This document shows positions 6,112 through 7,846 of a DNA stretch of 7,846 nt, one piece after another. Position numbers and translations under genes: made by a program. The stretch spans positions 1 to 7,846 of the forward strand of contig JAYOED010000095.1 in NCBI GenBank assembly GCA_038106575.1. Direction: 5' to 3'. The notes beneath the pieces are model-generated. The model was not told where the DNA came from. It worked only from the letters and a program-made list of their open reading frames with translations, and searched no databases. Numbering within the stretch: the stretch's first letter is position 1; every line of letters begins with the position of its first letter. Origin of the DNA: Ga0077527 sp038106575. GTDB taxonomy: Bacteria > Pseudomonadota > Gammaproteobacteria > Burkholderiales > SG8-41.

Positions 6112-7296
6112 TTATAGTGACGCGGCGAAACGGCACAGGCGATGTGCGGCTTCAACGCATTCCTCAAGTGTTGCTACCAGAGCGATACGCACCCGGCTTG
6201 CGCCCGGATTGATGCCGCGGGCTTCCCGTGCCAGATAGCTTCCGGGCAGCACGCTGACGCCTTCTGAGGCATGCAGACGGCGGGTAAATTCGACATCGTC
6301 AATTGGGGTTTTAAGCCACAGATAGAACGCGGCGTCGGGCCATTCTGCCGGCAGTGCGGGTTTGAGGATATTGATTACTGTCTCGAACTTCTTGCGATAC
6401 AGCGCACGGTTGGCGATGACGTGTTCCTCATCCTGCCATGCCGCGACGCTGGCGGCCTGAACTGGCAGGCTCATTGCGCTGCCGTGGTAGGTCCGGTAGA
6501 GATAAAATTTCTTGAGAATGGCGGAATCGCCGGCAACAAAACCTGAACGCATGCCTGGCACATTGGAACGTTTGGAAAGACTCGAAAACACCACCAGGTT
6601 GCGGAAATCGCGACGGCCGAGTTGAACCGCGGCGGCGAGGGCGCCCAGCGGTGGCTGTGCTTCGTCAAAATAGATTTCGGAGTAGCATTCGTCGGATGCA
6701 ATCACGCACTGATAGCGATCCGAGTATTCAAAAAGCTTTTTCCAGTCCGTGAGGGTCAGTACCTTGCCGGTGGGGTTTCCGGGAGAGCAGACGTACAGCA
6801 ACTGTGTGCGCTGCCAGGTGGATTCAGGAAGCTGCTCCGGGTCGAAGGCATAGTCGTTACCGGCGAGCGTGTGGATGAATTTGGGATGGGCGCCGCCCAG
6901 CAGCGCTGCACCTTCATAGATCTGATAGAACGGATTGGGGCAGACGACGACCGGTGAGGAGTGACTGGCATCAATCACGGTCTGTGCGAATGCAAACAGT
7001 GCTTCTCGGCTGCCGTTGATCGGCAATACCTGGGTCGCCGGATCAGGCGGGGCAATGCCGTAACGTCGACCGATCCATTGCGCTATCGCAGATCGCAGCG
7101 CCTCAGTGCCCTGCGTCGCCGGATAGCCCGACAGCCCCTCCAGGTTGCCAACCAAGGCGCTTTTGATGAACTCCGGAGTCGGATGCTTGGGTTCGCCGAT
7201 ATGCAGGCTCACCGGGTTCGCGGGTTGGTGCCCGGACAGAAGCGCCGTCAGCCTTTGGAAGGGGTAGCTTTGTAGCAGTTCCAGCCTGGGATTCAA
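6112..7296 (-). CDS. dapC: Succinyldiaminopimelate transaminase DapC
   Basis: DapC is a PLP enzyme that aminates N-succinyl-2-amino-6-ketopimelate, with glutamate as donor, to N-succinyl-LL-diaminopimelate. The 394-residue product is a fold-type I, class I/II aminotransferase: LHIGEPKHPTPEF (31-43), GYPATQGTEALR (57-68), NGSREALF (94-101), SPGNPTGK (171-178) with Asn174, SDECYSEIYFDE (201-212) with Asp202 for the PLP ring nitrogen, and SSLSKRSNVPGMRSGFVAGD (238-257) with the PLP lysine K242. The SKRSNVPGMRSGF context and placement before dapD separate it from ArgD-type and aspartate aminotransferases. The start TTG 7296 overlaps the queF stop in TTGA. An in-frame TGA lies eight codons upstream and GGAG (complement of 7307-7310) is 10 nt before it, so coupled translation is likely. 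Confidence 0.95.
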   Translation of the reverse strand: MNPRLELLQSYPFQRLTALLSGHQPANPVSLHIGEPKHPTPEFIKSALVGNLEGLSGYPATQGTEALRSAIAQWIGRRYGIAPPDPATQVLPINGSREALFAFAQTVIDASHSSPVVVCPNPFYQIYEGAALLGGAHPKFIHTLAGNDYAFDPEQLPESTWQRTQLLYVCSPGNPTGKVLTLTDWKKLFEYSDRYQCVIASDECYSEIYFDEAQPPLGALAAAVQLGRRDFRNLVVFSSLSKRSNVPGMRSGFVAGDSAILKKFYLYRTYHGSAMSLPVQAASVAAWQDEEHVIANRALYRKKFETVINILKPALPAEWPDAAFYLWLKTPIDDVEFTRRLHASEGVSVLPGSYLAREARGINPGASRVRIALVATLEECVEAAHRLCRFAASL

Positions 7297-7709
7297 CGCG
7301 TTGATGCTCCGGGTTCATTGAGTGGAAGGCCGGGCATGCGCTCGGGGCGGAAGCCGCGTTTGACGTGCCTTGCCATGACCGTAGTAAAGATCCCGCCACG
7401 CACGTAAAACTTCGCTGTCAGCTGCATACATCGCGGCCTAGTGGCATGCACCAGATCGTCAAGGATATGGTTGGTTACCGCCTCGTGGAATGCGCCTTCG
7501 TTGCGAAAAGACCAGATATAGAGTTTGAGGCTTTTCAGCTCAATGCAGAGCCGGTCGGGCACGTAGTCCAGTATCAGCGTCGCGAAATCGGGTTGGCCGG
7601 TTTTGGGGCACAGGCACGTAAACTCCGGTATTTCCATGTGAATCCAGAAATCGCGCAGCGGCGTCGGGTTGGAAAATGTCTCCAGTTTGCGGGTGGGCTT
7701 GGTCGGCAT
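7293..7709 (-). CDS. queF: NADPH-dependent 7-cyano-7-deazaguanine reductase (preQ0 reductase)
   Basis: QueF reduces the nitrile of preQ0 to the amine preQ1 with two NADPH, a step of queuosine tRNA-modification synthesis. From ATG 7709 the product has 138 residues, the short single-domain type. FTCLCPKTGQPDFATL (30-45) holds the nucleophile Cys34 and the proton donor Asp41. The family motif ELKSLKLYIWSFRNEGAFHE (57-76) follows, with His75 and Glu76 for substrate binding. The spacings Cys-Asp (7) and Cys-Glu (42) equal those of B. subtilis QueF. A TTG at 7724 would add five residues (MIRSR), but MPTKPTRKLETF is the usual beginning of the family. No good Shine-Dalgarno is visible for either. The TGA overlaps the dapC start. 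No preQ1 riboswitch was seen upstream. Confidence 0.95.
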   Translation of the reverse strand: MPTKPTRKLETFSNPTPLRDFWIHMEIPEFTCLCPKTGQPDFATLILDYVPDRLCIELKSLKLYIWSFRNEGAFHEAVTNHILDDLVHATRPRCMQLTAKFYVRGGIFTTVMARHVKRGFRPERMPGLPLNEPGASTR

Positions 7710-7735
7710 ACGCGAACGTATCAATCCGGGAAGTC

Positions 7736-7761
7736 AATTCAGTTAAAATGCGGGCTGAATT
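7736..7761. promoter_or_regulatory. Inverted repeat around a possible -10 box between queF and smc
   Basis: AATTCAG (7736-7742) and CTGAATT (7755-7761) form a perfect 7-bp inverted repeat with a 12-base spacer. The spacer holds TAAAAT (7744-7749), five of six matches to a sigma-70 -10 box reading toward smc. No acceptable -35 box stands 16-18 bases upstream. On the opposite strand a TTGACT (complement of 7730-7735) could serve as a -35 toward queF, but lacks a partner -10. The divergent layout makes this about 100-base region the obvious place for both promoters. Confidence 0.35.
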
Positions 7762-7811
7762 CTACCTGTTTGGTTTCACTACACAACTCATTTTCTTGGC
7801 CTAACAGTCTC

Positions 7812-7846
7812 TTGCGCCTCAAGCAACTAACTCTCGCTGGTTTCAA
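7812..7846 (+). CDS. smc: Chromosome segregation ATPase SMC, first 12 codons only
   Basis: From TTG 7812 the sequence reads (M)RLKQLTLAGFK to the window edge, which matches the conserved SMC N-terminus (MRLxxIxLxGFKSF) that begins the ABC-type head domain. The Walker A motif lies beyond the window. SMC forms the ring-shaped condensin with ScpA and ScpB and organises the replicated chromosome. The start is set by the family alignment; no Shine-Dalgarno is visible and the frame is open upstream, so a TTG further upstream is possible. It diverges from queF. Only 12 residues support the call, but they are distinctive. Confidence 0.75.
   Translation, partial: MRLKQLTLAGF

Noticed and set aside
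7748..7804. Short + strand frame from ATG 7748 (18 codons) ahead of smc
   Set aside because: It has no ribosome site and no recognisable composition, and it lies in a promoter region; it could be a leader peptide but nothing supports this.
7293..7846. preQ1 riboswitch upstream of queF
   Set aside because: I found no preQ1-type hairpin with an A-rich tail in the leader; the inverted repeat present does not fit that class.

Overview
The window looks like a chromosomal housekeeping region of a betaproteobacterium. The evidence is the gene order (4.5S RNA, dnaX, ybaB, recR; then queF, dapC, dapD and prmB beside a divergent smc) and the protein sequences. The order Nitrosomonadales is my best guess from memory of related DnaX and DapC proteins, not from any search. 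The sequence is a scaffold with two N runs: 100 N at 2692-2791 and 10 N at 4266-4275.

Left part, + strand. The window opens a few bases inside the SRP RNA gene ffs (1-95), which ends in a T run. Positions 139-757 hold a broken pagL-like lipid A 3-O-deacylase gene. It carries an in-frame TAG, a perfect 10-bp tandem duplication that shifts the frame, and an altered C-terminus. Then come dnaX (GTG start), ybaB, recR and rluB in one direction with short spacings. recR and rluB overlap by GTGA. The 100-N gap between ybaB and recR is almost certainly an assembly artefact, because the same 55 bases stand on both sides of it. Collapsed, the two genes lie 17 bases apart.

Right part, - strand. queF, dapC, dapD and prmB read toward the left and meet rluB tail to tail in the 10-N gap, so the 3' ends of rluB and prmB are missing. 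queF (queuosine precursor synthesis) overlaps dapC by TTGA. DapC and DapD act on successive intermediates of the succinylase branch of lysine/meso-diaminopimelate synthesis. dapE, which I would expect near dapD, is not in the window; a very AT-rich 50-base tract lies between dapD and prmB. At the right edge, diverging from queF, the first 12 codons of smc are visible.

The machinery is DNA replication and repair (DnaX, YbaB, RecR), ribosome maturation (RluB, PrmB), lysine/cell-wall precursor synthesis (DapC, DapD), tRNA modification (QueF) and chromosome organisation (SMC). I found no CRISPR array, insertion sequence, tRNA gene, phage gene or defence system, and no sign of a new biological system. 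The most informative items are the decayed pagL gene, the assembly artefact, the dapD-prmB junction and the heavy use of GTG and TTG starts.
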